This document shows, one piece after another, positions 1 to 7,576 of a DNA stretch of 23,528 nucleotides; positions within the stretch are counted from its first letter, which is position 1; every line of letters starts with the position of its first letter. The stretch spans positions 1-23,528 of the IMG/VR virus record IMGVR_UViG_3300025626_000131; one strand, 5' to 3'. The notes below the pieces were generated by a model. That model made no database searches. It was not told the DNA's origin and saw nothing but the letters and a program-made list of their open reading frames with translations. The DNA is from a virus. A program made the position numbers and the translations under genes.

Positions 1-269
1 GCTATCTCCCCACCAAGCGCAGCATAGCCAATAATATCCACCCAAGAGTCGTCCTTGCTTGTGTCCTCTGCAAGTCTAGCCAGCTTCAGACCAATCATGC
101 AGGCCACTACATCTTCCGGCGTAATTGCATGAACCAGCTTCTTCTCCAAGAACACATTCCAGATGGCAGCGATCCGCTCGTGGTTCATCTTAGCAGGACC
201 ATACTCCTTGGCCCTCGGACCGTTGATTAACTCTTCGGCCTTACTGAGGAAGTCTTCTCTAGTTTTCAT
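1..269 (-). CDS. DUF6378-like phage protein (3' end cut by window)
   Basis: The first 89 codons are present and the gene runs off the left edge. The product begins MKTREDFLSKAEELINGPRA and contains the pattern I associate with the DUF6378 family: an INGPRAKEYGP block, then NHERIAAIWNVFL, ITPEDVVACMIGLKLARLA and DSWVDIIGYAALGGE. The family is common in phages and has no established function. The ATG at 269 overlaps the TGA of the upstream helicase gene as ATGA, which suggests translational coupling and membership of the same leftward operon. Family assignment is from memory of the motif order, not from a search. Confidence 0.8.
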   Translation of the reverse strand, partial: MKTREDFLSKAEELINGPRAKEYGPAKMNHERIAAIWNVFLEKKLVHAITPEDVVACMIGLKLARLAEDTSKDDSWVDIIGYAALGGEI

Positions 270-1780
270 AATGCAAATCCATACTGTGTTTGAGGTTCAA
301 TAATATGCAACGATTTCTTGGCGCGAGTAAGCCCAACGTAGAACGTCCGAACCTCGGCGTCCTGATCCTCGCTATTCGCGCATGCTCGTGATGAATCTAA
401 GAGAAGGGCGACGTTATCCGCCTCGCCACCTTTTGCTTTGTGGATCGTCGATATCTTGATCCTCGGCGTCCCCGTCAAAATAGACTCGCCCATACGCCGT
501 ACTGACGAAATGTATATTCTCTCGTTCTCCGACACTTTCAACACTTCGTGCCACGGTGTCTCCGCAGTCGCGGATAGGGAGCACTGGTCTTGAATATCGG
601 TTAGCGTGTAGGTTAGTTCGGGATCTAAGCTTGCGAGGGCTTTCCTGCCAGATCTGGTAATAACGGTAGCCGTTAATAGGGGCGATAGTTTTTTTAATTC
701 TTGTGCCGACAGATGCTGTTGCTTGCATAGCTTTAACCATACCTCGATTCCGGTGAGAACATTTGGGGAAATGGACCAACCGGAGCCTTCACGCCAAAAC
801 AGGAATCCTTGCTCTTTAAGTGTGGTTGCGATTCTGTTGGCAATGAAATTGGTGCGGGCTAGGATTAGCCACTCTCCGGTTGTTATGTCCACATCAAGGA
901 TATCACGATGCCACACTACGGAGCCAGTTTCATCTGTTGGTTTCCAGAACTTTTTTTGTCTGGTAGCTAGCTGTTTTACCAGAGAATCCGCTATATTATG
1001 CACTGATATAGGCAAACGATATGACTTATCCAATATGATTTTGTTGTCTGATGCGTTGAGAAAATCCCTCACATCCACACCCATCCAAGAGTAAATGCAC
1101 TGGTCATCGTCTCCCGCGTAATACACGCGCTTTGACTTAGGTTTTATAACGTCATGAATCATTCGCCACTGCAATGGGACCAGATCCTGTGCCTCGTCTA
1201 CAATCAGGACATCGAACTGGGGACAGTGACCTTGGGTGATAAAGTCCTCGATCATGTCCACAAAGTCGACCTTGTTTGTTTCTTTCTTGTAATCCCTAAA
1301 CACCTGATCCACTAGCTTTAGCTGCTGAAAATGAAGCCGCTGGTCTGCTGTTTTTGAGAACTGCTCCTCAAGAGTACAATCAGTAACTCTAGCTATCTGA
1401 ATCATAGACAAGTACGCATCGCCGCTTCTTCCCGGGCTAAACAAAACACCGTCCTGCATTGACACTGAAGAGTTCGCGGTAAACTCAAGACCCAACAACT
1501 CACCTATACGCGAGTAATCAGGTCCCTGAAGGACCCTGTCTTTACTTAATCCAAGACATTGATAAGCAAACGAATGAAGAGTGCGAAACCAAACCATCTG
1601 ATCCGCATTCATGTTTAGCTTAACCGAAGCCCTAGTACGCGCTTCCTCTGCTGCTTTACGAGAGAAAGATACGAACGCAATATCATGCGGCTTGGTGCCA
1701 CTGGTTAGCTCGTCCTGAACAATCTGAATAAGACGAGTTGTCTTGCCCGTGCCCGGGGGTCCGAAGATAGTTGTTTCCAT
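266..1780 (-). CDS. UvrD/Rep-like superfamily 1 DNA helicase
   Basis: A 504-residue SF1A-type helicase expected to translocate on single-stranded DNA using ATP. Visible motifs in order: Walker A GPPGTGKT at residues 7-14; an SFSRKAAEEAR motif Ia region near 38-48; Walker B DEAQD at 195-199; motif III GDDDQCIYSW at 223-232; motif IV SYRLP at 253-257; motif V IHKAKGGE at 446-453; motif VI YVGLTRAKK at 481-489. All core motifs are intact, but the protein is shorter than cellular UvrD (about 700 residues), so the accessory 1B/2B insertions must be reduced. The start is an ATG shortly after the stop of the zinc-ribbon gene. The operon context with a primase and an ssDNA-binding protein suggests a role in phage replication or recombination rather than repair. 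Confidence in the helicase family is high; the exact role is inferred. Confidence 0.95.
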   Translation of the reverse strand: METTIFGPPGTGKTTRLIQIVQDELTSGTKPHDIAFVSFSRKAAEEARTRASVKLNMNADQMVWFRTLHSFAYQCLGLSKDRVLQGPDYSRIGELLGLEFTANSSVSMQDGVLFSPGRSGDAYLSMIQIARVTDCTLEEQFSKTADQRLHFQQLKLVDQVFRDYKKETNKVDFVDMIEDFITQGHCPQFDVLIVDEAQDLVPLQWRMIHDVIKPKSKRVYYAGDDDQCIYSWMGVDVRDFLNASDNKIILDKSYRLPISVHNIADSLVKQLATRQKKFWKPTDETGSVVWHRDILDVDITTGEWLILARTNFIANRIATTLKEQGFLFWREGSGWSISPNVLTGIEVWLKLCKQQHLSAQELKKLSPLLTATVITRSGRKALASLDPELTYTLTDIQDQCSLSATAETPWHEVLKVSENERIYISSVRRMGESILTGTPRIKISTIHKAKGGEADNVALLLDSSRACANSEDQDAEVRTFYVGLTRAKKSLHIIEPQTQYGFAL

Positions 1781-1781
1781 T

Positions 1782-1958
1782 TTAATCTACCTTCTCAAAA
1801 AAGTGTGGCTCAGAAACATACCCCCGAAAATCCTCTTTATAGGGAAGCTGGTCGATACAGTTGTCACAAGTATCGCCAAGCTCTAATAGCTTTATCTTGC
1901 CGTAATAAGTTTTCCAATGGTGACCACAGGTGTCACATAAAAAATAAGCTACATACAT
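1782..1958 (-). CDS. Small zinc-ribbon-like protein (58 aa)
   Basis: A 58-residue ORF beginning MYVAYFLCDTCGHHWKTYYG. It has two CxxC knuckles (C8/C11 and C31/C34), as expected for a small zinc ribbon. The ATG at 1958 overlaps the TAA of the primase gene as TAATG, and the stop at 1782 lies just before the helicase start at 1780, so it fills the gap between two clear genes exactly. Its 3' end carries GAGAAGG, which can serve as the helicase ribosome binding site. The function is unknown; such miniproteins often bind nucleic acid or partner proteins. The coding call rests on the cysteine pattern and the tight packing. Confidence 0.8.
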   Translation of the reverse strand: MYVAYFLCDTCGHHWKTYYGKIKLLELGDTCDNCIDQLPYKEDFRGYVSEPHFFEKVD

Positions 1959-3493
1959 TAGAACGGCACCCCATCACCTTGGACCTCGATCCTCGGAACT
2001 TGAACCTCTCTGTTAAAGGCAGGCACCCACCACACACGAATCTGCTTGGCTTCCCCCCGCGTAGTCTTAAACCTTTTATGACCGTTTGCTGTTCCATCCC
2101 CGTTGAGCTCCTTTAACCGCTCTTGTATTTGTCCACGGCTATAGCTGTCGAAGCGCTGATTGCGAAGGAACTTCATTAAGGCTTCAATCTTGAAGTAGGT
2201 TAAGCCTTCTTCTTCTTCCGTGTAGGGCTTGCCAAGACTGATCTCTTCAGCGGATTGCGCTTGCACCCGCCCATCACAAAACGCCTCGAGAAGATCCATA
2301 AACTGGCCCTTGTAGGTTAGCTCTTCGGGAACCTCGATCTCACTCATGTCTTCCATCAATGCGCCAACAATGTTCTGCCAGTCAGCCATCTTCATCATTG
2401 GTGGCATCTTGTGTATCTGTTCCATACACGCCTTCTGGAAACGCTGCGGTGTCTGAAGATCATCTGTGTCCAACTCAACACGCTGTCCACCCACATCACA
2501 GAACCATACTGGAGGCTCTGACTTCACAACGCAAAGACCTGTCACATCAATATTGGAAACGTGGCTACCGATACCAAACTTCTTTGTTTTACAAAGTGAC
2601 TTGTTGCAATAAGATTTGAGAGGCTCCTGATCACAGGGGAAGCCATACTCTTTCTTCTCATGCTGCTGCTGAATCGTCACAATCTCGGACGCTGGCAATG
2701 ACGGGTTGGCAAACTTGTTGTTAATCTCTTCGAGCCTAGCCTTCCAGTTTTCTGGCTGCTCTTTCTTACAACCAACGGCTGCGGCAAACATAACTGTGTT
2801 GCGTGTACCTTCGGGTATCCCCTGTCCGAACATGCAGTTCAGACAGGGGGCCCAATCCTTAAACTCGTCGACCTGCTCACCGAATGTTAAACCAACAAAA
2901 GCATCCGGATCCACACTCCTCCTGTCAACAAGCTCAAGAAATTCCTCTAGGGACGCTGGCTCTCCGTCTTCTTTAATCGCGTAGCGGAGAGTTTGTTCCT
3001 CATCAAAGTACGGCAGGTTAATAAAGTTACCCACATCGCCACGCTCGACAAGAATCTGTTCTTGCTTTGGGAAAATCTCACAGCCGCCATAACCAAGTAC
3101 GGCAGAAATCTCTGAAGCTTTATCACGGAACTCTCCTGCACTGATCCACTTTGTAAAGAAAAAGAATATGTGTGCGCCGCCAGACTTCGAGCGGCAGGTA
3201 ACACAAGGCACCTCCATCTTACGCAGCTTTTTATCAAGCGCCTCAAGATCTAGTGGGTACTTATCAATGTCGAGGGCACCAAACTTACACTGGTTGTCCT
3301 CGTTAATTGGGATAGAGCCTACGCCATTCTTGCCCTCAAGATGATGCTTGATAAGGTCTAAGGTTAGCGGCTGCCTAACGATTCTCGACTTAGCTTTTTG
3401 CTTACCGGCTCGTCGTTCATCTGATATCTGTGTCTGTCCATGCGCTGCACTAAATCCGGTAAATGCAGCCATGAACTTTTCTGCTTGGTTCAT
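1958..3493 (-). CDS. Archaeo-eukaryotic-type primase / primase-polymerase
   Basis: A 511-residue protein whose N-terminal half carries the AEP primase signature: GALDIDKY with the metal-binding DID at residues 75-77, SKSGGAHIFFFF with the sGGAH motif at 104-108, and GCEIFPKQ at 138-144 followed by NFINLPYF. The arrangement is closest, from memory, to the AEP domain found in TOTE-type conflict systems and in phage primases. A second cysteine-rich part includes CLNC (217-220) and a cluster at C287, C296 and C301, possibly metal binding. The expected role is synthesis of primers on phage DNA. The ATG at 3493 has AAGGGG upstream. Its 3' end overlaps the zinc-ribbon start. The last codons are built from in-phase heptamer repeats (1977-2011), and the protein ends GDGVPF, resembling the tip of SSB proteins. 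Confidence 0.85.
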   Translation of the reverse strand: MNQAEKFMAAFTGFSAAHGQTQISDERRAGKQKAKSRIVRQPLTLDLIKHHLEGKNGVGSIPINEDNQCKFGALDIDKYPLDLEALDKKLRKMEVPCVTCRSKSGGAHIFFFFTKWISAGEFRDKASEISAVLGYGGCEIFPKQEQILVERGDVGNFINLPYFDEEQTLRYAIKEDGEPASLEEFLELVDRRSVDPDAFVGLTFGEQVDEFKDWAPCLNCMFGQGIPEGTRNTVMFAAAVGCKKEQPENWKARLEEINNKFANPSLPASEIVTIQQQHEKKEYGFPCDQEPLKSYCNKSLCKTKKFGIGSHVSNIDVTGLCVVKSEPPVWFCDVGGQRVELDTDDLQTPQRFQKACMEQIHKMPPMMKMADWQNIVGALMEDMSEIEVPEELTYKGQFMDLLEAFCDGRVQAQSAEEISLGKPYTEEEEGLTYFKIEALMKFLRNQRFDSYSRGQIQERLKELNGDGTANGHKRFKTTRGEAKQIRVWWVPAFNREVQVPRIEVQGDGVPF

Positions 3494-3526
3494 AACTGTG
3501 CCCCTTATTGGTTTAAGGCAGGGGGT

Positions 3527-3611
3527 GGTTGTTGGGGTATGAGCCCCCCGAACAACCTTTCTGCTGCCCCCATTCAGCAGCTAGGGTGGAGTCGTATGCA
3601 CCCCCACCCTA
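3527..3611 (-). other. Three tandem hairpins between the ssDNA-binding protein and primase genes
   Basis: Three consecutive inverted repeats fill the 127-base gap between the genes ending at 3621 and starting at 3493. Hairpin C is TAGGGTGG at 3582-3589 with CCACCCTA at 3604-3611. Hairpin B is CTGCTG at 3561-3566 with CAGCAG at 3575-3580. Hairpin A is GGTTGTTGGGG at 3527-3537 with CCCC and AACAACC up to 3557, with one bulged base. None is followed by a U-run in the leftward direction, so a simple terminator is unlikely. A structured 5' leader or an attenuator for the primase mRNA is possible. Confidence 0.5.
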
Positions 3612-3620
3612 ATTTTTAGA

Positions 3621-4421
3621 CTAGAACGGGATATCGTCCGCTGGTGCCGACGATGCTGACTGCATCTCTTCTGCGGTGGCTCCAGAGGTCTTAATCTCAC
3701 CCTTTTGGAATAGATCGAACTTGCTCTTTGCTAGCGCAACTGCGCTTTCTGGAACATCTTCAATGTCGACATTGGATACGGCGTAATTGAACCACGTTCC
3801 TTTGTCGTTGCTTTCTTGCACAGACTTCAAGCGCCAAGCTGTCATCCATATTGGTGGGTTAAACAAACCCTCCGTCGGATGCATAATCTGAAGACCAGCG
3901 CGGCGAGTGTTCCATGCCTTTGCTACCTTCATCTGTGTTTTCTTCATGTCACAAATCAACTGAGACGTACGCCCCTCACTGTCGACTGCAACCACAAGGA
4001 ACTGAGCGGAGCGAACCAACTCGTTCCCAGAAGGAAGAATCTCGTTAGACCCCATGCGCTGAGTACGGCGGATGTCTGGATCCGTTGGATCTAGTTCACC
4101 CAAGTAGCCACCGCCGCTTTCACGAAGTTGAAACTCAAGATACTTCATCTGGTAGGCAAACGGTATAACAACAACACCCTCGTCTGCTTCCCAAAAATCT
4201 CCAGTGACATTGTTGAAGATGTCGCCTGCCGAAATACCATCAATGAACTTGATGTCTTTCTTCATGAGTTGTGGGGACAGAGGCTGCACAATCCGCATAA
4301 ACGGGATCTGCATGTCCTCCAAACCAATATCTTCCAGACCCTGCCCAGCATTCTTAAAGGCATCGTCCATAAAACTTGCCACCGCAGTGGACTTCTTTTC
4401 TGCTACAGCTAAATCAGCCAT
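3621..4421 (-). CDS. Probable phage single-stranded DNA-binding protein
   Basis: A 266-residue protein with an acidic C-terminus ending ADDIPF. The last five residues, DDIPF, match the C-terminal tip of bacterial SSB, which recruits replication and repair partners. The body (about residues 35-235) is rich in beta-forming segments such as GVVVIPFAYQMKYLEF and QFLVVAVDSEG, compatible with an OB-like fold, but I see no unambiguous family motif. An AAGAGGAA ribosome binding site precedes the ATG at 4421, and the gene starts 4 bases after the stop of its upstream neighbour. The neighbouring primase and helicase genes support a replication role. The alternative is another phage recombination or replication accessory protein that uses an SSB-like tip. 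Confidence 0.72.
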   Translation of the reverse strand: MADLAVAEKKSTAVASFMDDAFKNAGQGLEDIGLEDMQIPFMRIVQPLSPQLMKKDIKFIDGISAGDIFNNVTGDFWEADEGVVVIPFAYQMKYLEFQLRESGGGYLGELDPTDPDIRRTQRMGSNEILPSGNELVRSAQFLVVAVDSEGRTSQLICDMKKTQMKVAKAWNTRRAGLQIMHPTEGLFNPPIWMTAWRLKSVQESNDKGTWFNYAVSNVDIEDVPESAVALAKSKFDLFQKGEIKTSGATAEEMQSASSAPADDIPF

Positions 4422-4425
4422 CGTT

Positions 4426-4989
4426 CTAATTCCTCTTTATAGTTGCTTCGGTTCCGACAAAGACACCGAAGGTATCAAAGTCGATCTCTTTACCAGATTC
4501 AATACGTCCCTTAACCCAAGCCTTTAAGGTCTGGGGGTGAACGTGGGTTTTCTGCGCGGGGTCTAAACCCTGATTACGCAGGTCATCAACAACAGCGCCA
4601 GCAAGATTATCCTGACCGCTGCTGAAAGATACTGTCACATCATTCTTGATGATATCACCCTCGCCAACCGAGCGGATCCAAGCGAACGCTTCATCGCGCT
4701 TGTCTTCCGTGATACGAGCGTGAACAAATTGACGAAGGGCTACCTTATTACCATCAACGGTAATGCTGTCCATTCCCATCTCTTGCATAAGAGCCGGGAT
4801 GTCCTCTTCGTTAACTTTTCTTTTCTTGTACTTGAGGTCTTTTAGATACTGCTCTGCATCAGCAATCTTGCTGTCCAGATCCATAGACTCTCTAATGAGG
4901 TTTGATAGGCGAGACGCCCCCTCAGTGCTTACAGTGTCGAACTTGTTGGCTTCGACTGCCTCATCCATTAGCGAGAAAATATCGCTCAT
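4426..4989 (-). CDS. Conserved-looking phage protein with N-terminal coiled coil
   Basis: A 187-residue protein beginning MSDIFSLMDEAVEANKFDTV. Residues about 28-62 (SNLIRESMDLDSKIADAEQY and onward) are charged and heptad-like, predicting a coiled coil. A beta-rich middle (ITVDGNKVALRQFVHARI) and a basic C-terminal region follow. No family is recognised with certainty. The ATG at 4989 has a good AAGGAG ribosome binding site, and the stop lies 4 bases before the start of the ssDNA-binding protein gene, so the two are probably co-translated. That pairing suggests a role linked to replication or recombination, but this is inference only. Confidence 0.8.
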   Translation of the reverse strand: MSDIFSLMDEAVEANKFDTVSTEGASRLSNLIRESMDLDSKIADAEQYLKDLKYKKRKVNEEDIPALMQEMGMDSITVDGNKVALRQFVHARITEDKRDEAFAWIRSVGEGDIIKNDVTVSFSSGQDNLAGAVVDDLRNQGLDPAQKTHVHPQTLKAWVKGRIESGKEIDFDTFGVFVGTEATIKRN

Positions 4990-5040
4990 CCTACTTCTCC
5001 TTGGTTACACATTAAAGTTTGACCCCTTCGGGTTTAGAGA

Positions 5041-5066
5041 CCCGTACCTACACTAGCAGGTACGGG
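5041..5066. other. Perfect 9-bp inverted repeat between two leftward genes
   Basis: CCCGTACCT at 5041-5049 pairs perfectly with AGGTACGGG at 5058-5066 around an 8-base loop. It begins 15 bases after the stop of the ribbon-helix-helix gene and precedes the gene starting at 4989. No U-run follows on the minus strand, so it may be a weak terminator or RNA processing element, or an operator for the adjacent ribbon-helix-helix protein. A smaller hairpin (ACCC, loop GAAG, GGGT on the minus strand) lies just downstream. Confidence 0.5.
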
Positions 5067-5080
5067 GTAGTCAATAGGCT

Positions 5081-5254
5081 TTATGCTACGGCGTGTCTTT
5101 TTCTAGACTCTGAATGCTCCGCATCGATCGCTGCCATACGAACCAGATGCGCTACTTGTTTACTTAAACTGCGGTCATTCTTTTCTGCCATGTTCCGCAA
5201 CTCTTCATAAACTGTGACAGAAACTGCCACTGATTTCCACTTTGTGGTATCCAC
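5081..5254 (-). CDS. Ribbon-helix-helix (Arc/CopG-like) transcriptional regulator
   Basis: A 57-residue ORF with a GTG start at 5254 and a strong GGAGG ribosome binding site (within 5255-5266). The N-terminal part reads KWKSVAVSVTVYEELRNMAE, a beta strand followed by a helix, and continues NDRSLSKQVAHLVRMAA, a second helix. This is the layout of a ribbon-helix-helix DNA-binding domain, which acts as a dimer with the strand in the major groove. It is the first gene of the left leftward group and is divergent from the nuclease gene at 5325, so it may control both. The 9-bp inverted repeat at 5041-5066 is a candidate site. The fold is assigned by pattern only. Confidence 0.78.
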   Translation of the reverse strand: MDTTKWKSVAVSVTVYEELRNMAEKNDRSLSKQVAHLVRMAAIDAEHSESRKRHAVA

Positions 5255-5324
5255 CTATTTACCTCCATATATTCTGTGTGCTACGTTAACTTATCTTATA
5301 TTCACTTAGGGGGTCAAGTACCAA

Positions 5325-5780
5325 ATGAGACGATCTAAAAAAATAAGTGACGGCCCAGATAATAATATTGCGTCTGGCAAAAGATCGGAGCTTCTCGCTG
5401 CTGAGTACCTGATCGGTCAAGGTTGTTATGTTTACACACCCTTTATCGAGCAGGGGCCAGTTGATATTATAGCCCTCGATAAAAACGGAGTCTTTCATTA
5501 CTTCGATGTTAAGACTCTGTCCCGCCGCAGTGACGATAGTATTATATCTCGTACCCTTACTGACCTCCAACGAAAGCTTGGTGTTCAACTTCTTTATGTT
5601 TGCCTCGAAACTCATGACGTTCACAGATACCCTCATCATTTTAACCGTCACACTGCACCAAAAAATTCTGCACAAAACGCGGCTAACCGCCGATTCAACG
5701 GGGAGAAACCTGCAACCATTTCCGAGCTTCTTCACCCAGAGTCTTCGCAGACAGATCAATCTTTGCCCGAAGCGTCCTGA
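5325..5780 (+). CDS. PD-(D/E)XK nuclease, Holliday-junction-resolvase-like
   Basis: A 151-residue protein, the only rightward gene in the left 13 kb. The N-terminal 70 residues carry a PD-(D/E)XK core: GKRSELLAAEYL with E22, GPVDIIALD with D47, and FDVK with D61 and K63, so the acidic residue of the last motif is Asp. The layout resembles Hjc-type resolvases and the PDDEXK_5 group. A weak ribosome binding site (AGGGGG near 5309-5314) precedes the ATG. The last 86 bases overlap the 3' end of the SNF2 helicase gene on the other strand, and the C-terminal third (from about residue 105) looks unstructured. It could resolve branched DNA before packaging or act as a small nicking enzyme; both are inference. 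Confidence 0.8.
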   Translation: MRRSKKISDGPDNNIASGKRSELLAAEYLIGQGCYVYTPFIEQGPVDIIALDKNGVFHYFDVKTLSRRSDDSIISRTLTDLQRKLGVQLLYVCLETHDVHRYPHHFNRHTAPKNSAQNAANRRFNGEKPATISELLHPESSQTDQSLPEAS

Positions 5781-7140
5781 CAATATGCTCGTCAATAGAG
5801 TTTCGGGTAACCAAATCAACGTAGGTTACTGATTTCTTCTGACCGATTCGATGACATCGATCCTCGGACTGTATTCTTGTCTCAAGATTAAAGTCGTTGG
5901 CGTAGTAAATCACGTTAGTCGCAGCCGTCAGAGTCAAGCCATAACCTGCGGTCTGTGGGTTGGCAACAAAGAACCTCGCATCTCCAAACTGGAATGACGC
6001 TATAGCGTTTTGACGTTGTTCATCTGTTGTGTCCCCGAAGTACGACACGACAGAGTCAGCCCCATAAGTTTTAGCTAAAGTAGCTACAATAGCTTTTATG
6101 TCGTACCGGAATCTAGACCAGATGATAACCTTACCATCCATCTCCTCAACCGTCGCTAGTAGGGCAGACAGGCGGTTCGTAGGTATCTCGACTAGCTCAC
6201 CATCGTCTGACATCAAGTGGCCGCACAGCACCTGCTGAAGGCGCAGCAACTGGGTCATCACGGCTGGTGCCGATACCAGTTCTCCGTCCTCAAGCACTGC
6301 GATAGCCGCTTCCTTTAGTGACATATAGTGCCGATGTTGATCGTCAGTTAAAGATACTTCTCTAGTAGTGTAGATTTTGTCCGGAAGATCGAGTGCTTCT
6401 TCCTTCGTAACACGATACGAAAAAGTCTCAAGACGGCTCGAAAGCTCGTCAAGATTTCTATATCCCACGATTTGCTGAAAGCTGTGGCTGCCCATCCGTT
6501 GAGTTCTTGTGATGGCATACCGGCCTTGAAAAGAAAAGTATGAGTCGAATCCAAGCAGTCGCTTGTCCATAAATTCACATTGCGAGTAAAGATCCATTGG
6601 CGACTTAGTGACTGGCGACCCTGTGAGTATCCGGCGAAACGATGCCGACTTACCAAGCGCCACCAGAGCCTTAGTCCTTTTGGCTTTTGGGTTCTTAATA
6701 GTTGTTGACTCATCAATCGCAAGTAGGAACGGCGTTCCGCGAACGAATAGATCCACAAATTTCTTGACCTTCTGAGTTGCGAATCCTTCCACGTTGACCA
6801 GTAGGATGCGGAGCTTACCACGCTCCTCGATGCCAGCTTTGAGGCGTTGAGCTTCGGCTTTGTTTGGGTTCGGATTCCAAACATAAACCTCGTGTTCAAT
6901 GTCCTCTGGTAAATGAGCAGGTATTTCTGATATCTGCCAGTTTCTATAGACACCCTTCGGAGCGATGATGATTGCCGTATCAAGCCCCTTGTTAACGTGA
7001 AGCCACGCCAAGTTGTCGATAAGTACCTTTGATTTCCCGCACCCCATCTCCATGAAGTAGCCGTAATTGGTCTTATCATACGACCTTTGAAGAGCAACGA
7101 GTTGATGCTCATACGGTTTGGTTTTAAAGTCGAATTGCAT
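5695..7140 (-). CDS. SNF2-like superfamily 2 helicase/ATPase
   Basis: A 481-residue SF2 protein when started at the ATG at 7140. It has a Walker A region MGCGKS at residues 32-37, a DEAH-box variant DEST at 143-146, motif III LTGSP at 172-176, and the C-terminal SNF2 signature QSEDRCHRIGQ at 424-434 preceded by an AGYGLTLT motif V. Such proteins translocate on double-stranded DNA and remodel protein-DNA complexes; phage versions are of uncertain role. I chose the ATG at 7140 because GAGG lies 5 bases upstream and the MQFDFKTKPYEHQ opening is typical; an in-frame GTG at 7158, directly after the previous stop, would add six residues. The 3' end overlaps the rightward nuclease gene by 86 bases. 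Confidence 0.93.
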   Translation of the reverse strand: MQFDFKTKPYEHQLVALQRSYDKTNYGYFMEMGCGKSKVLIDNLAWLHVNKGLDTAIIIAPKGVYRNWQISEIPAHLPEDIEHEVYVWNPNPNKAEAQRLKAGIEERGKLRILLVNVEGFATQKVKKFVDLFVRGTPFLLAIDESTTIKNPKAKRTKALVALGKSASFRRILTGSPVTKSPMDLYSQCEFMDKRLLGFDSYFSFQGRYAITRTQRMGSHSFQQIVGYRNLDELSSRLETFSYRVTKEEALDLPDKIYTTREVSLTDDQHRHYMSLKEAAIAVLEDGELVSAPAVMTQLLRLQQVLCGHLMSDDGELVEIPTNRLSALLATVEEMDGKVIIWSRFRYDIKAIVATLAKTYGADSVVSYFGDTTDEQRQNAIASFQFGDARFFVANPQTAGYGLTLTAATNVIYYANDFNLETRIQSEDRCHRIGQKKSVTYVDLVTRNSIDEHIVRTLRAKIDLSAKTLGEEARKWLQVSPR

Positions 7141-7158
7141 ATGCCCCTCACAATACAC

Positions 7159-7407
7159 CTATTCTTCGTCTGGGTAGTCTAGCCCCTCAGACATAAGCGC
7201 GTGTTTTGCTGTTTCAAGATAGTATAAAATATCTGATACATCTTCCTGAGATGTGATCATCTTGATGCTGCCGTCTTGAGCAGTGCCAAGGATGACAACG
7301 TCCTCCAATGTTTTGCCTGCGATTTCACAGAGCAGAGGGACAGCGTCCATCTTAATCTCTATTCTCTTGGGCAGATAAACCACGTTGTCGTTATCTTCGG
7401 TTGTCAT
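7159..7407 (-). CDS. Unknown small acidic protein (82 aa)
   Basis: An 82-residue acidic protein beginning MTTEDNDNVVYLPKRIEIKM. The segment LEDVVILGTAQDGSIKMITS looks like a beta hairpin and is followed by a helix (VSDILYYLETAKHALM). I do not recognise a family. An AAAGGA ribosome binding site precedes the ATG at 7407, which lies inside the upstream gene with a 17-base overlap. The stop is immediately before the SNF2 gene, which suggests the two are translated together. Function unknown. Confidence 0.75.
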   Translation of the reverse strand: MTTEDNDNVVYLPKRIEIKMDAVPLLCEIAGKTLEDVVILGTAQDGSIKMITSQEDVSDILYYLETAKHALMSEGLDYPDEE

Positions 7408-7576
7408 TAGGAAGTTCCTTTATCAGACGTTGAGCAGTGGATCGCATATCGACATACGCTTCTAATCTTTTGCGTGTCTTTTCTGCTTCTTTGTACAAGC
7501 CAGCAGTCTGCAACTCCACAAGCTCCTCGTCAAGGATTCTTATGATCCTGTTCAACCCCTGAGTATTCTGTTCCAT
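7391..7576 (-). CDS. Small helical coiled-coil protein (61 aa)
   Basis: A 61-residue, strongly helical, charged protein (LNRIIRILDEELVELQTAGL, then YKEAEKTRKRLEAYVDMRS), probably one long coiled coil or a helical hairpin. A GAGG ribosome binding site lies 5 bases upstream of the ATG at 7576. The start overlaps the previous gene by 25 bases and the end overlaps the next by 17. The overlaps and ribosome binding site support real expression. No family recognised; a dimeric adaptor role is only a guess. Confidence 0.7.
   Translation of the reverse strand: MEQNTQGLNRIIRILDEELVELQTAGLYKEAEKTRKRLEAYVDMRSTAQRLIKELPNDNRR

Noticed and set aside
414-779. Leftward 121-codon ORF within the UvrD-like gene
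   Set aside because: It is a frame shadow of a gene with all helicase motifs intact.
5286-5819. Leftward 177-codon ORF opposite the PD-(D/E)XK gene
   Set aside because: The opposite strand shows an active-site pattern and this frame does not; it also overlaps the SNF2 gene end in another frame.
7141-7158. GTG start for the SNF2-like helicase
   Set aside because: The ATG at 7140 has a better placed ribosome binding site; the GTG remains possible and is noted in the gene entry.
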